From positions 434,001 to 498,000 of the forward strand of contig NZ_JANUCA010000001.1 in the NCBI RefSeq assembly GCF_024807145.1: a stretch of 64,000 nt of DNA, read 5' to 3'. The stretch comes from Microbacterium sp. AK031 (GTDB lineage Bacteria; Actinomycetota; Actinomycetes; Actinomycetales; Microbacteriaceae). A program made the translations under genes and the position numbers. The notes beneath the pieces are model-generated. The model did not search any database and had not been told where the DNA came from. It was given only the letters and a program-made list of their open reading frames with translations. How positions within the stretch are numbered: position 1 is the first letter of the stretch; every line of letters begins with the position of its first letter. Shown here in pieces: positions 27,287 through 36,363 of the stretch.

Positions 27287-28608
27287 GCGGAGGTGCCTCC
27301 CAGCATCCGATCCCACAGCTGGGTGAACTCCGGCAGCGTCTTGGCCGTCGTGCCGATGTCGTCGATCTCCACGTCCGGAACGCGCAGGCCGACGAGAGCA
27401 CCGGTCGTCGCGATGCGGTGATCGTGGTGCGCAGACCAGACGCCGCCGTGCAGGGGGCGGGGAATGATCCTGAGTCCGTCAGCGAGCTCCTGGACTTCGC
27501 CGCCCAGGGCGGTGAGATTGCCGATCAGCGCAGCGATGCGGTCGGTCTCATGCATGCGGATGTGCCCGATCCCGCGGATCGTCGTCGGGCTGTCGGCGAA
27601 AGCCGCGAGTCCGACGATCGTGGGTGAGAGCTCGCTGGCAGCGGAGAGATCGAGATCGAGACCGCGGATGCCGTCGCCGGCGCGCACGGTCATCGTGCCG
27701 CTGTGGCGTCCGACGTGCGCGCCCATCGCCTGCAGGATGTCGGGAAGCAGAGCGCCGGGCTGAGTGGAGTGCAGCGGCCAGCCGGTGATCGAGACTTCGC
27801 CGCCGCTCACCATCGCCGCAGCGAGGAACGGCGCGGCGTTGGAGAGGTCGGGCTCGATGGCGATCTCTTTGGCCCGGGGGACACCGGCCTCGACGAGCCA
27901 TTCACCGACCGCGGGGCGTTCGATGCGGATGCCGCGGCGGCTCAGCGACTCGATCGTCATGTCGATGTGCGGCAGGCTCGGCAGGTGCTCACCGGTGTGC
28001 ACCAGGTGCAGGCCGACGTCGAAACGTGGGGCGGCCAGCAGCAGGCCGGACACGAACTGGCTGGATGCCGAGGCGTCGATCTCGATCCTGCCTCCGCGGA
28101 TGCGGCCATGACCGCGGATCGTGAACGGGAGGGACCAGGTGCCTTCATCGTCGATGTCGACGCCGAGGTCACGCAGCGCTGTGATCATCGCGCCCATGGG
28201 CCGGTGCAGCGCCGTCTCGTGCGCCGTGAGGTGCACATCCTCGGCCGCGAGTCCTGCGATCGGGGCGATGAATCGCATGACGGTGCCGGCCTGGCCGCAG
28301 TCGACCGTGCCCCCGCCGCGCAGATGGCCGGGTGTCACGAGCAGGTCGGGGCCGAACTCGCCCTCGCCGGCGATCTCTTCGATGCCTACGCCCAGAGCAC
28401 GCAGCGCTTCGACCATGCGTTGGGAATCGTCCGAATGCAGCGGTGCTATCAGACGACCCTGGCCGTCTGCGATCGCCGCGATGATCAGCTCGCGGTTGGT
28501 GAGCGACTTCGACCCCGGAATGGTCAGCGTCGAGTGCACAGCGCCGGCGGCTACGGGCGCACTGTATGCGCCCCGGGCGGGGGAGGTGGAATATCGCGTG
28601 TCGCTCAT
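27283..28608 (-). CDS. aroA: 3-phosphoshikimate 1-carboxyvinyltransferase (EPSP synthase)
   Basis: It catalyses the sixth step of the shikimate pathway, transferring enolpyruvate to shikimate-3-phosphate. The 441-residue protein shows the N-terminal [15 protein letters not shown], the PEP-site segment GQAGTVMRF (residues near 95-105), and LHRPMGAM; the six-fold repeat architecture is of normal length. ATG 28608 is chosen since CTAAGGTGGAACCG lies just before it; an in-frame GTG nine bases upstream falls inside that ribosome site. The start codon lies within the divergent sigH promoter region. Confidence 0.96.
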   Translation of the reverse strand: MSDTRYSTSPARGAYSAPVAAGAVHSTLTIPGSKSLTNRELIIAAIADGQGRLIAPLHSDDSQRMVEALRALGVGIEEIAGEGEFGPDLLVTPGHLRGGGTVDCGQAGTVMRFIAPIAGLAAEDVHLTAHETALHRPMGAMITALRDLGVDIDDEGTWSLPFTIRGHGRIRGGRIEIDASASSQFVSGLLLAAPRFDVGLHLVHTGEHLPSLPHIDMTIESLSRRGIRIERPAVGEWLVEAGVPRAKEIAIEPDLSNAAPFLAAAMVSGGEVSITGWPLHSTQPGALLPDILQAMGAHVGRHSGTMTVRAGDGIRGLDLDLSAASELSPTIVGLAAFADSPTTIRGIGHIRMHETDRIAALIGNLTALGGEVQELADGLRIIPRPLHGGVWSAHHDHRIATTGALVGLRVPDVEIDDIGTTAKTLPEFTQLWDRMLGGTSA

Positions 28609-28613
28609 CGGTT
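28588..28613 (+). promoter_or_regulatory. Candidate SigH-type promoter of sigH
   Basis: GGAAT (28588-28592) and GTT (28611-28613) are separated by 18 bases, which fits the SigH/SigR consensus GGAAT-N16-19-GTT. It points toward sigH, 44 bases before its ATG, and spans the aroA start on the other strand. Autoregulation is typical of this sigma-factor family. Confidence 0.65.
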
Positions 28614-28656
28614 CCACCTTAGTGAACGGCGAGGCACGCGCCGAGAAGGAGTCCGA

Positions 28657-29319
28657 ATGCTCGCAACGCTGGAAAGCGGGATCACAGATATCACCGGCTT
28701 AGACTGGCCCGTGATGGATGACATGGTACCCGCCGACACGATCGGCGACGCTCGGCGCGAGTTCGAGGAGCAGGCGATCCCCTTCATGGATCAGCTGTAT
28801 GCGGCGGCGATGCGCATGACGCGCAATCCCGCCGATGCGGCCGACCTCGTGCAGGAGACCTTCGTGAAGGCGTTCGCATCGTGGGCGTCGTTCACGCAGG
28901 GGACCAACCTGAAGGCGTGGCTGTACCGGATTCTCACGAACACCTACATCAACATCTATCGCAAGAAGCAGCGCGAGCCGTTCCAGGGCACGATCGATGA
29001 GCTCGAGGACTGGCAAATGGGCGGTGCGGAGTCGACGACGGCGACGCACAGCCGGTCGGCTGAGGCCGAGGCGATCGATCGTATGCCGGCGTCCGTGGTT
29101 AAGGACGCCCTGCAGGAGGTCCCGGAGGACTTCCGACTGGCGGTGTACCTGGCCGACGTGGAGGGATTCGCGTACCAGGAGATCGCCGACATCATGAAGA
29201 CCCCCATCGGCACCGTGATGAGCCGCCTGCATCGTGGCAGGCGAATGCTGCGTGAGATGCTGTCCGAATATGCCGCTGAGCGAGGAATCGCCGCGGCTGG
29301 TACGAGGAGCAAGAAATGA
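28657..29319 (+). CDS. sigH: ECF sigma factor SigH (SigR), oxidative and heat stress
   Basis: An alternative sigma factor for the disulfide-stress regulon. It is 220 residues. Region 2 (about 45-115) contains [25 protein letters not shown] and [21 protein letters not shown]; region 4 contains [35 protein letters not shown]. The ATG at 28657 follows AAGGAGTCCGA; a second in-frame ATG at codon 20 could be used but lacks this site. It overlaps rshA by ATGA. It should be held by RshA until thiol oxidation. Confidence 0.95.
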   Translation: MLATLESGITDITGLDWPVMDDMVPADTIGDARREFEEQAIPFMDQLYAAAMRMTRNPADAADLVQETFVKAFASWASFTQGTNLKAWLYRILTNTYINIYRKKQREPFQGTIDELEDWQMGGAESTTATHSRSAEAEAIDRMPASVVKDALQEVPEDFRLAVYLADVEGFAYQEIADIMKTPIGTVMSRLHRGRRMLREMLSEYAAERGIAAAGTRSKK

Positions 29320-29561
29320 GCGACTGCGGCTGCGACAAGGCGCGTCAGGACCTGGAGGAGTACCTCCGCAACGAGGTGTGCAAGACCGAGCACACGCAGA
29401 TCCGCGAGCACATCGAGAACTGCCCTTCCTGCCAGGGTGAGGCGCTCGTCGCCAGCACCCTCACAGAAGTCGTCGCTCGTGCGTGCAAGGAGACGGCCCC
29501 GGAAGAGCTGCGTGATCTGGTGCTCGCGAAGCTGCGCGCCGCGCAGGTCGCTGCGCACTGA
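29316..29561 (+). CDS. rshA: Anti-sigma factor RshA (RsrA), zinc redox sensor
   Basis: It binds SigH and releases it when its thiols are oxidised. The 81-residue length fits the mycothiol-system anti-sigma family. The zinc-associated motif is HIENCPSC (His32, Cys36, Cys39). Further cysteines are Cys4, Cys6, Cys22 and Cys56. The N-terminal MSDCGCD and the helix [15 protein letters not shown] are typical. Translation is coupled to sigH. Confidence 0.95.
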   Translation: MSDCGCDKARQDLEEYLRNEVCKTEHTQIREHIENCPSCQGEALVASTLTEVVARACKETAPEELRDLVLAKLRAAQVAAH

Positions 29562-29595
29562 GACCGCGTTCTGACGCCGCGTCGACGGCTGCGTT

Positions 29596-29601
29596 TAGGG
29601 T
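29596..29601 (+). promoter_or_regulatory. -10 box TAGGGT, leaderless start
   Basis: TAGGGT is followed by GGAGAG and the ATG at 29608. GGAG is too close to the start for a normal ribosome site. Confidence 0.6.
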
Positions 29602-29607
29602 GGAGAG

Positions 29608-30900
29608 ATGACCGACGCGCGCAGCATCCCTGTCGACCCCACGTCCGCCGAGCGACTGGCCGGCCAGCAGCTGACGTATCGAACGATCGACATGTCATCA
29701 CCTGCGGATGCCGAGGCGTTCTTCCGCGCCGACGCACGCGGGTTCCTCGATGCCGAGCCCACCGCCGAGGCGGTGTCCACGACGATCGCCGCCTTGGAGG
29801 CACGTCGGAACCTCGGTGTGTTCGAGGCCGGTGCAGACACAGGCACGCTGCCGGTCGCGACGGTGAACTCGTGGATCACCCCACTCACCGTTCCCGGCGG
29901 CGAGGTCGACATGTGGGCGATCAGCTCTGTGACCGTCTCCGGCACCCATCGCCGGCGGGGCATCGCTCGGGCGCTTCTGGAGGGAGAGCTGCGGGCCGCA
30001 GCATCCGCCGGTGTCCCCGTCGCCGGACTCACCGCATCGGAGGCGACGATCTACGGCCGATACGGCTTCGCGTCGGCGATTCCGGTCGCGCGGATCACGA
30101 TCGACACGCACCGTGCCGGATGGGCGGCGTCAGCGCCGGTCGGCAGGATCGAGTACGTCGACAAGGAGACGCTGAGGGATCACCTGTCGGCGTTGCACGA
30201 GGTCGAACGCGCGCAGCGCTCCGGGCAGATCGCGGGCTGGAAGCTGCGTTGGGAGCGTGTGGCCGGCCTCACGCCGGACCATCCGTCCGCAGCAGCAGTG
30301 CGCGGTGTCCGCTACCTCGACGAGCATGGCTCGGTGCGGGGAGTCATGGCGTACAAGCTCGCCGAGATCCCCGATGCATTCCGTTTCGAGATGACGGTCT
30401 TCCACCTGTCGGCCGTGACGTCCGACGCGCTCACGGCACTCTGGGGCTTCGCGCTTCAGCATGATCTGGTCGACAAGGTGAGCGTCGACCTGCGCCCGAT
30501 CGACGAGCCGCTTCCATGGCTGGTGGCCGACCGGCGTGGTGTCGAGGTGGCCGTGCACGATCACGGCTGGCTGCGCATCCTGGATGTACCGACAGCGCTC
30601 TCGTCGCGCACGTACCGGGCGCCGATCGAGCTGGTCTTCCGCGTGGTAGACACGCTCGGCTTCGCAGACGGCTCCTGGCGCCTCGCCGTCGACGGCGGGC
30701 GCGGCACCGTCACGCCGGAGCCGGATGCCACGGCAGACGTCCGCCTTGATGTGGCGACGCTGTCAGCGCTGTACGTCGGGGGAGTGAGCGCCGTGCAGCT
30801 GCGAGCGGCGGGACTGCTGGATGCCACGGCAGAAGTCGCCGCATCCATCGACGACGCATTCCGTGCGGCGGCGGCTCCGCTGCTCGGTATCTGGTACTGA
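29608..30900 (+). CDS. Eis-like GNAT N-acetyltransferase
   Basis: A 430-residue member of the Eis family, acetyl-CoA-dependent enzymes that modify aminoglycosides and other polyamines. The N-terminal GNAT domain has the acetyl-CoA loop VTVSGTHRRRGIARALLEGEL and TIYGRYGFASAIP; a second GNAT-like domain and a C-terminal SCP2-like domain follow. The chain ends LLGIWY; in Eis the C-terminal carboxylate is catalytic. Physiological substrate is unknown here; resistance should not be assumed. Confidence 0.9.
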   Translation: MTDARSIPVDPTSAERLAGQQLTYRTIDMSSPADAEAFFRADARGFLDAEPTAEAVSTTIAALEARRNLGVFEAGADTGTLPVATVNSWITPLTVPGGEVDMWAISSVTVSGTHRRRGIARALLEGELRAAASAGVPVAGLTASEATIYGRYGFASAIPVARITIDTHRAGWAASAPVGRIEYVDKETLRDHLSALHEVERAQRSGQIAGWKLRWERVAGLTPDHPSAAAVRGVRYLDEHGSVRGVMAYKLAEIPDAFRFEMTVFHLSAVTSDALTALWGFALQHDLVDKVSVDLRPIDEPLPWLVADRRGVEVAVHDHGWLRILDVPTALSSRTYRAPIELVFRVVDTLGFADGSWRLAVDGGRGTVTPEPDATADVRLDVATLSALYVGGVSAVQLRAAGLLDATAEVAASIDDAFRAAAAPLLGIWY

Positions 30901-30917
30901 GCAGCGGAGCGTCACGA

Positions 30918-33900
30918 TCAGGCGCCGAGTGCGCGCTTGAGCAGGTCGGCCTGCTCTGCCGCATGCACCTTGGAAGACCCTGCCGCGGGCGACGCGGAGG
31001 CCGCGCGGGCGACCGTGCGGAACTGACGGTCCCCCGGCACGTCTGCGAAAGCGAGGGCGAGGAACGGCCACGCACCCTGGTTCTCCGGTTCTTCCTGAAC
31101 CCAGACCAGTTCTGCGTTCGGGTACGAGTCGGTGATCTCCTTGAGAGCATCGATCGGCGTCGGATACAGCTGCTCCAGCCGCACCAGGGCTATCTCCGGG
31201 TTCGGATTCTTGTCGAGTTCGGTGCGAAGATCCCAGTGCACCTTGCCCGAGTGCACGAGCACGCGCTTCACGCTCTCGCGGCTCAGGTCGCGGTGGTCGT
31301 CGATGACGGGCTCGAATCGTCCTTGGGTGAAGTCCTCGACCTTGCTGGTCGCACCGCGAAGACGCAGCATCGCCTTCGGTGTGAACACGATGAGAGGACG
31401 ACGCGGGCGGGCGTACGCCTGGCGGCGCAACAGGTGGAAGTGCGAGGCCGGCGTCGACGGACGTGCCACGGTCATGTTCTCCTGCGCGCACAGCTGAAGG
31501 AAGCGCTCGATGCGAGCCGACGAGTGATCCGGTCCCTGACCCTCGTAGCCGTGGGGGAGCAGCAGCGTGACGCTGGACTGCTGGCCCCACTTCTGCTCGG
31601 CGGAGGAGATGTACTCGTCGATGACCGCCTGCGCGGTGTTCGCGAAGTCGCCGAACTGCGCCTCCCACAGCACGAGCGCTTCTGGCGCCTCGACCGAGTA
31701 GCCGTACTCGTAGGCCATCGCCGCGTACTCGCTCAGCAGCGAGTCGTAGATGAAGAATCGCCCCTGGTTCTCGGAGAGATTGGCCAGCGGCAGCCATTCC
31801 TGCCCATTCGCGCGGTCGTGCATGACGGCGTGGCGCTGTACGAACGTTCCGCGCCGCGAGTCCTGACCTGCGAGGCGTACCGGCGTGCCCTCGACGAGAA
31901 GAGATCCGAACGCGAGGAGTTCACCGAAGCCCCAATCGATGTTGCCGCTGCGCGTCATCTCGACGCGCTTGTCCAGCAGCTGCTGGATCTTCGGGTGCAC
32001 CGTGAAGCCTTCTGGCTTGTTCGCGAACGCTTCGCCGACGAGGCTGACGACCTCGGCGGAGACGCCGGTCACATCGGGTTCGCCCGTGATCTCGTCGACC
32101 GGAACGAGATCCGGAGCGATCGGCGTCGCGCCGGTCTCTGCCGCGTGGGTTTCCGCGAACGCGACCTCGAGGCGGCGCTGGAAGTCGCCCTTGGCCTGGT
32201 CGTATTCTTCTTCGGTGATGTCACCACGGCCGACCAGCGCCTCGGTGTAGAGCTTGCGAACAGATCGCTTCTCCTGGATGAGGTCGGTCATGAGCGGCTG
32301 CGTCATCGAGGGATCATCGCCCTCGTTGTGACCGCGACGGCGGTAGCAGACGAGGTCGATCACGACGTCGCGGTGGAAGCGCTCACGGTACTCGAAGGCG
32401 AGCTGCGCCACGTGGATGACCGACTCGGGGTCATCGCCGTTGACGTGGAAGATCGGAGCCTGCGTGGTCTTGGCGACGTCGGTCGCGTACACCGAGGTGC
32501 GCGCATCCGTCGGCGTCGTGGTGAAGCCGACCTGGTTGTTGACGACGACATGGATCGTGCCGCCGGTGCGGTAACCGCGCAGCTGCGCCATCTGCAGCGT
32601 CTCCACGACGACGCCCTGGCCTGCGAAGGCCGCGTCACCGTGCACGAGGATCGGCAGCCACGAGAAGGTGCCGATCGGCTTGCGGTCCTGCTTGGCACGC
32701 ACGATTCCTTCGAGCACGCCGTCGACGGTCTCGAGATGCGAGGGGTTGGCTGCGAGGTAGACCGGCAGTTCCGACTCATCGTCGGCGACGAATGTGCCCT
32801 GGGTGCCGAGGTGGTACTTCACATCGCCGGAGCCGCGCTTGTTCCCTGTGGCCTGAAGACCCTCGAACTCGCGGAACACCTGTCCGTACGTCTTGCCGGC
32901 GATGTTGGTGAGCACGTTCAGCCGGCCGCGGTGGGCCATGCCGATCGCGGCGCCCTCGAGGCCGCCGGCTGCGGCGCCCTGCAGGATCTCGTCGAGCAGC
33001 GGGATCAGCGATTCGCCGCCCTCGAGTGAGAAGCGCTTCTGCCCGACGAACTTGGTCTGCAGGAAGGTCTCGAACGCCTCGGCCTCGTTGAGCTTGCGGA
33101 GGACCCGCAGCTGCTCGTCGTGACCGGGCTTCTGGTACTTGACCTCGACCTGCTCCTGGAACCAGCGTCGCTGCTCTGGGTCCTGGATGTGCATGTACTC
33201 GATGCCGAGCGTTCGGCAGTACGAGTCGCGGAGCACGCCGAGGATGTCGCGCAGCTTCATCAGTCGCTTGCCGCCGAAACCGCCGGTGACGAACTCCCGG
33301 TCGAGATCCCAGAAGGTGAGGCCGTGGCTCTCGATCTCGAGGTCGGGGTGTGAGCGCTGCACGTACTGGAGCGGATCGATGTCGGCCATCAGATGTCCGC
33401 GGACGCGGTAGGAGTTGATCAGCTCCTGCACACGGGACTGCTTGTCGACGCGCTCGGCGAGGTCGACTGCGATGTCCGCGTTCCAGCGGATCGGTGCGTA
33501 CGGGATGCGGAGAGCCGCGAAGATGTCGTCGTAGAAGCCTCGCTCGCCCAGGAGCAGCTCGTGCGTCTTCTTGAGGAACTCGCCGGAACCGGCACCCTGG
33601 ATGACGCGGTGGTCGTACGTGCTGGTGAGGGTGATGGTCTTGCCGATGCCGAGCTCGGCGAGCGTCTTCGCGCTCGCGCCCTGGAACTCGGCAGGGTACT
33701 CGAGTGCGCCGGCGCCGATGATGCAGCCCTGGCCCTTCATGAGCCGCGGTACGGAGTGCACGGTGCCGATGCCGCCGGGGTTCGTGAGTGAGACGGTGGT
33801 GCCGGTGAAGTCGGCAGCGGTGAGCTTGTTCGCCCGTGCGCGGGTGACGAGGTCTTCGTAGGCGGCGAGATACTCGGTGAAGGTGAGCGTGTCGGCGCGC

Positions 33901-34607
33901 TTGATGCTCGGCACCATGAGTGCTCGGGTGCCGTCGGGCTTGGGCAGGTCGATCGCGATGCCGAGGTTGACGTGGGCCGGTGCGACGACAGAAGGTTTGC
34001 CGTCGATCTCGGCGTAGAACACGTTCTGGCTCGGGAACTCCTTCAGCGTCTGGATCAGAGCCCAGCCTATTAGGTGCGTGAAGCTGATCTTGCCGCCGCG
34101 TGAGCGCGACATGTGGTTGTTGATGACGATGCGGTTGTCGATCATCAGCTTCGCCGGGATGGTGCGAACACTGGTCGCGGTCGGAACAGTGAGCGACTGG
34201 TCCATGTTCGCGGCGAGGCTCTTGGTCATGCCGCGAAGGGGAGTGACCTTGTCCTCGTCAGCCGACTCCTCGGCGGACTTGGCCTCGGGTTTCGGCGCCT
34301 GAGCGGGAATCGGGGCGGGAGCTGCCGGCTTCGCCGTGGTGCGCGCGACGGGCTGCGAGCCGATCACAGGGATCGGCGCGGTCACCGGGTGCTCTGCGGA
34401 TGTCGTGGCGGCAGGACCCGTTGCAGGCGCTGACGCAGCGGGTGAGGGCGCGGCATCCTGCTTGTAGTTCTCCAGGATCGGCCACCACTCCTTGTCGACG
34501 GAGTTCCGATCGATCTTGAACTGTTCGTAGAGTTCGTCGACGAGCCACGAGTTGGCTCCGAAATCTCCGTCGTCCGAACCTTCGACGCCGGCCACCTGGT
34601 TCGCCAC
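30918..34607 (-). CDS. kgd: Multifunctional 2-oxoglutarate dehydrogenase/decarboxylase Kgd (OdhA)
   Basis: The fused E1/E2-type TCA enzyme of actinobacteria, 1229 residues. An N-terminal segment begins VAGVEGSDDGDFGANSWLVDELYEQF, followed by a Pro/Ala linker (35-125), then a succinyltransferase core with YDHRVIQGAGSG around residue 332. The thiamine-diphosphate dehydrogenase domain has GMAHRGRLNVL and HGDAAFAGQGVV near residue 659. There is no lipoyl domain, so it depends on a separate lipoylated E2. In relatives it is inhibited by the FHA protein GarA/OdhI. The GTG start follows GAGGGCGATAGC. Confidence 0.97.
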   Translation of the reverse strand: MANQVAGVEGSDDGDFGANSWLVDELYEQFKIDRNSVDKEWWPILENYKQDAAPSPAASAPATGPAATTSAEHPVTAPIPVIGSQPVARTTAKPAAPAPIPAQAPKPEAKSAEESADEDKVTPLRGMTKSLAANMDQSLTVPTATSVRTIPAKLMIDNRIVINNHMSRSRGGKISFTHLIGWALIQTLKEFPSQNVFYAEIDGKPSVVAPAHVNLGIAIDLPKPDGTRALMVPSIKRADTLTFTEYLAAYEDLVTRARANKLTAADFTGTTVSLTNPGGIGTVHSVPRLMKGQGCIIGAGALEYPAEFQGASAKTLAELGIGKTITLTSTYDHRVIQGAGSGEFLKKTHELLLGERGFYDDIFAALRIPYAPIRWNADIAVDLAERVDKQSRVQELINSYRVRGHLMADIDPLQYVQRSHPDLEIESHGLTFWDLDREFVTGGFGGKRLMKLRDILGVLRDSYCRTLGIEYMHIQDPEQRRWFQEQVEVKYQKPGHDEQLRVLRKLNEAEAFETFLQTKFVGQKRFSLEGGESLIPLLDEILQGAAAGGLEGAAIGMAHRGRLNVLTNIAGKTYGQVFREFEGLQATGNKRGSGDVKYHLGTQGTFVADDESELPVYLAANPSHLETVDGVLEGIVRAKQDRKPIGTFSWLPILVHGDAAFAGQGVVVETLQMAQLRGYRTGGTIHVVVNNQVGFTTTPTDARTSVYATDVAKTTQAPIFHVNGDDPESVIHVAQLAFEYRERFHRDVVIDLVCYRRRGHNEGDDPSMTQPLMTDLIQEKRSVRKLYTEALVGRGDITEEEYDQAKGDFQRRLEVAFAETHAAETGATPIAPDLVPVDEITGEPDVTGVSAEVVSLVGEAFANKPEGFTVHPKIQQLLDKRVEMTRSGNIDWGFGELLAFGSLLVEGTPVRLAGQDSRRGTFVQRHAVMHDRANGQEWLPLANLSENQGRFFIYDSLLSEYAAMAYEYGYSVEAPEALVLWEAQFGDFANTAQAVIDEYISSAEQKWGQQSSVTLLLPHGYEGQGPDHSSARIERFLQLCAQENMTVARPSTPASHFHLLRRQAYARPRRPLIVFTPKAMLRLRGATSKVEDFTQGRFEPVIDDHRDLSRESVKRVLVHSGKVHWDLRTELDKNPNPEIALVRLEQLYPTPIDALKEITDSYPNAELVWVQEEPENQGAWPFLALAFADVPGDRQFRTVARAASASPAAGSSKVHAAEQADLLKRALGA

Positions 34608-34749
34608 GCGCTATCGCCCTCTTTCATCGCTGAAGCTTTGTCCACGCGTGAAACGGGAGGCCCCCGGGTCAGCGCGCTCTGCCCTCCAGCCTAACGTGTT
34701 CTCACGCGTGGATACGCGAGCGCGCCTGCCCGATCTGGAGGGATGAAGC

Positions 34750-34755
34750 TACCGT
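34750..34755 (+). promoter_or_regulatory. -10 box TACCGT, leaderless start
   Basis: TACCGT is followed by GGAGAT and the ATG at 34762. Confidence 0.55.
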
Positions 34756-34761
34756 GGAGAT

Positions 34762-36222
34762 ATGAAGTTCGTCAGCGAGCAACCTGCCGTAGATCTCACC
34801 TACTCGGACGTCTTCCTGGTGCCACGTCGTTCTGACATCACGAGCAGACTCGAGGTCGATCTCGCCCCTCGGGACGGCACTGCCGCGACGATCCCGCTGG
34901 TCGCCTCGAACATGAACTCGGTCACAGGGCCTCGGCTGGCTGCCGTGCTCGCCCGGCGCGGCGGGCTCGGGATCCTTCCGCAGGACATGCCCCTGCAGGA
35001 TCTGGACGCAGCGATCCGTGACGTGAAGAGTCAGCCGGTCGCATGGGACACACCTGTGGTACTTGCGCCATCGGCATCCGTCGCCGAGGCGCTGCGTCTC
35101 ATGCCGGCCACTGCTGGTCACGGCATCGTGGTCGCCGATGGCGCAGCGGGCTCGGTCATCGAGGCATCCGCTGTGCGCGGCATCCTTCCCGCCGCCAGAC
35201 TCGCGACCGCCCTGCCCGACGCCCAACTGGGAGACCTGGTGCATTCCGGCACCCCGGCACTGGACGCTGAGGACGTCACGAGCGGGCGCGCGGCGTTCGA
35301 CGTCATCACGGAGGCGGGAGTCGAACTCGTCACGGTCCTGCGTCACGGGCATCTGGTCGGTACCCTGAGCGCGCTCAGCGCGCTGCGTTCGACTCTCTAC
35401 TCGCCTGCCGTCGACTCCGACGGCCGCCTGGCCGTCGGCGCCGCAGTCGGGATAAACGGCGACGTCGCAGCGAAGGCGAAGGCGCTCGCCGCGGCGGGCG
35501 TCGACGTGCTCGTCATCGACACCGCGCATGGTCATCAGGAAGGAATGCTGCGTGCACTGGCCACGGTCGCGGAGCTGAACCTCGGCATCCCGCTGGTCGC
35601 CGGCAACATCGTCACCGCTGACGGCGTGCACGACCTCGTGGATGCCGGCGCGTCGATCCTCAAGGTCGGAGTCGGCCCAGGGGCCATGTGCACCACCCGG
35701 ATGATGACGGCCGTCGGGCGCCCGCAGTTCTCCGCCGTGCTGGAGACGGCTCAGGCCGCGCACGAGCTGGGCGTGCATGTGTGGGCGGACGGGGGAGTGC
35801 GCTATCCGCGAGACGTCGCACTCGCACTCGCCGCCGGCGCGGCATCCGTCATGATCGGCTCCTGGTTCGCCGGCACGATCGAGGCGCCGGGCCAACTGCA
35901 GGCGGACGCTGGCGGTCGCGTGTACAAGGAGTCGTGGGGCATGGCCTCGACCAAGGCGGTGCAGGCGCGGTTCGGACGCCTGGATGCGTACGAGCGCGCG
36001 CGCAAGGAGCTGTTCGCCGAGGGCATCTCCTCGTCGAAGATCTACCTCGACCCCCTGCGCCCCGGAGTGGAGGATCTGCTCGACATGATCACCTCGGGCG
36101 TTCGATCGTCGTTCACTTATGCGGGCGCGGCATCCGTACCCGAGTTCCACGACCGCGCGCTGGTCGGACGTCAGTCCGCCGCCGGGTACGAAGAGGGCAA
36201 GGCGCTGCCCGTGAGCTGGTAG
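34762..36222 (+). CDS. guaB1: GuaB1-type IMP dehydrogenase-related protein (probable GMP reductase)
   Basis: A 486-residue member of the IMPDH/GMPR family. The M. tuberculosis orthologue Rv1843c, long annotated as IMPDH, belongs to the GuaB1 group shown to act as GMP reductase, so salvage of guanine nucleotides is the likely role. The catalytic loop is [11 protein letters not shown] with Cys310. A CBS-domain pair occupies about 95-215. The barrel segments [10 protein letters not shown] and [20 protein letters not shown] are intact. It is followed by two CNNM genes, as in M. tuberculosis Rv1843c-Rv1841c. Confidence 0.92.
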   Translation: MKFVSEQPAVDLTYSDVFLVPRRSDITSRLEVDLAPRDGTAATIPLVASNMNSVTGPRLAAVLARRGGLGILPQDMPLQDLDAAIRDVKSQPVAWDTPVVLAPSASVAEALRLMPATAGHGIVVADGAAGSVIEASAVRGILPAARLATALPDAQLGDLVHSGTPALDAEDVTSGRAAFDVITEAGVELVTVLRHGHLVGTLSALSALRSTLYSPAVDSDGRLAVGAAVGINGDVAAKAKALAAAGVDVLVIDTAHGHQEGMLRALATVAELNLGIPLVAGNIVTADGVHDLVDAGASILKVGVGPGAMCTTRMMTAVGRPQFSAVLETAQAAHELGVHVWADGGVRYPRDVALALAAGAASVMIGSWFAGTIEAPGQLQADAGGRVYKESWGMASTKAVQARFGRLDAYERARKELFAEGISSSKIYLDPLRPGVEDLLDMITSGVRSSFTYAGAASVPEFHDRALVGRQSAAGYEEGKALPVSW

Positions 36223-36273
36223 AGCGCTCGCCAGCTCACAGCGAAATCAACGATGCGGTGCCCGGTGACTCTG

Positions 36274-36279
36274 TAGAAT
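36274..36279 (+). promoter_or_regulatory. -10 box TAGAAT before the CNNM leader ORF
   Basis: TAGAAT lies nine bases before the ATG at 36289. Start of transcription at the usual distance would fall at A36286 and leave only a three-base 5' leader before the small ORF. Confidence 0.55.
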
Positions 36280-36288
36280 CGATGCACC

Positions 36289-36363
36289 ATGGACGACCCT
36301 CCCAGTTGTAGTACATCGCCCCACTGCCGGCCCCTGCTCTTGGATGAGGAGGGGAGACACTGA
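36289..36363 (+). CDS. 24-codon leader ORF starting MDDPP, upstream of the CNNM gene
   Basis: The translation is MDDPPSCSTSPHC followed by RPLLLDEEGRH and stop. The TGA stop overlaps the ATG of the CNNM gene as TGATG, and the CNNM ribosome site (GGAGGGG, 36348-36354) lies inside codons 20-22. The CCCTCC at 36297-36302 is complementary to GGAGGG at 36348-36353. The acidic/proline start resembles the E. coli MgtL leader, which destabilises ribosomes at low magnesium, and CNNM/CorC proteins handle magnesium. A regulatory role is inferred; it may simply be a chance ORF. Confidence 0.45.
   Translation: MDDPPSCSTSPHCRPLLLDEEGRH

Noticed and set aside
30963..33029. Long plus-strand ORF of 688 codons opposite kgd
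   Set aside because: It is antisense to a strongly conserved gene and has the codon composition of a GC-driven shadow frame.
36223..36362. Riboswitch (M-box or yybP-ykoY type) before the CNNM gene
   Set aside because: I could not match the conserved blocks of either class; the leader-ORF explanation fits better. A covariance-model search would decide.
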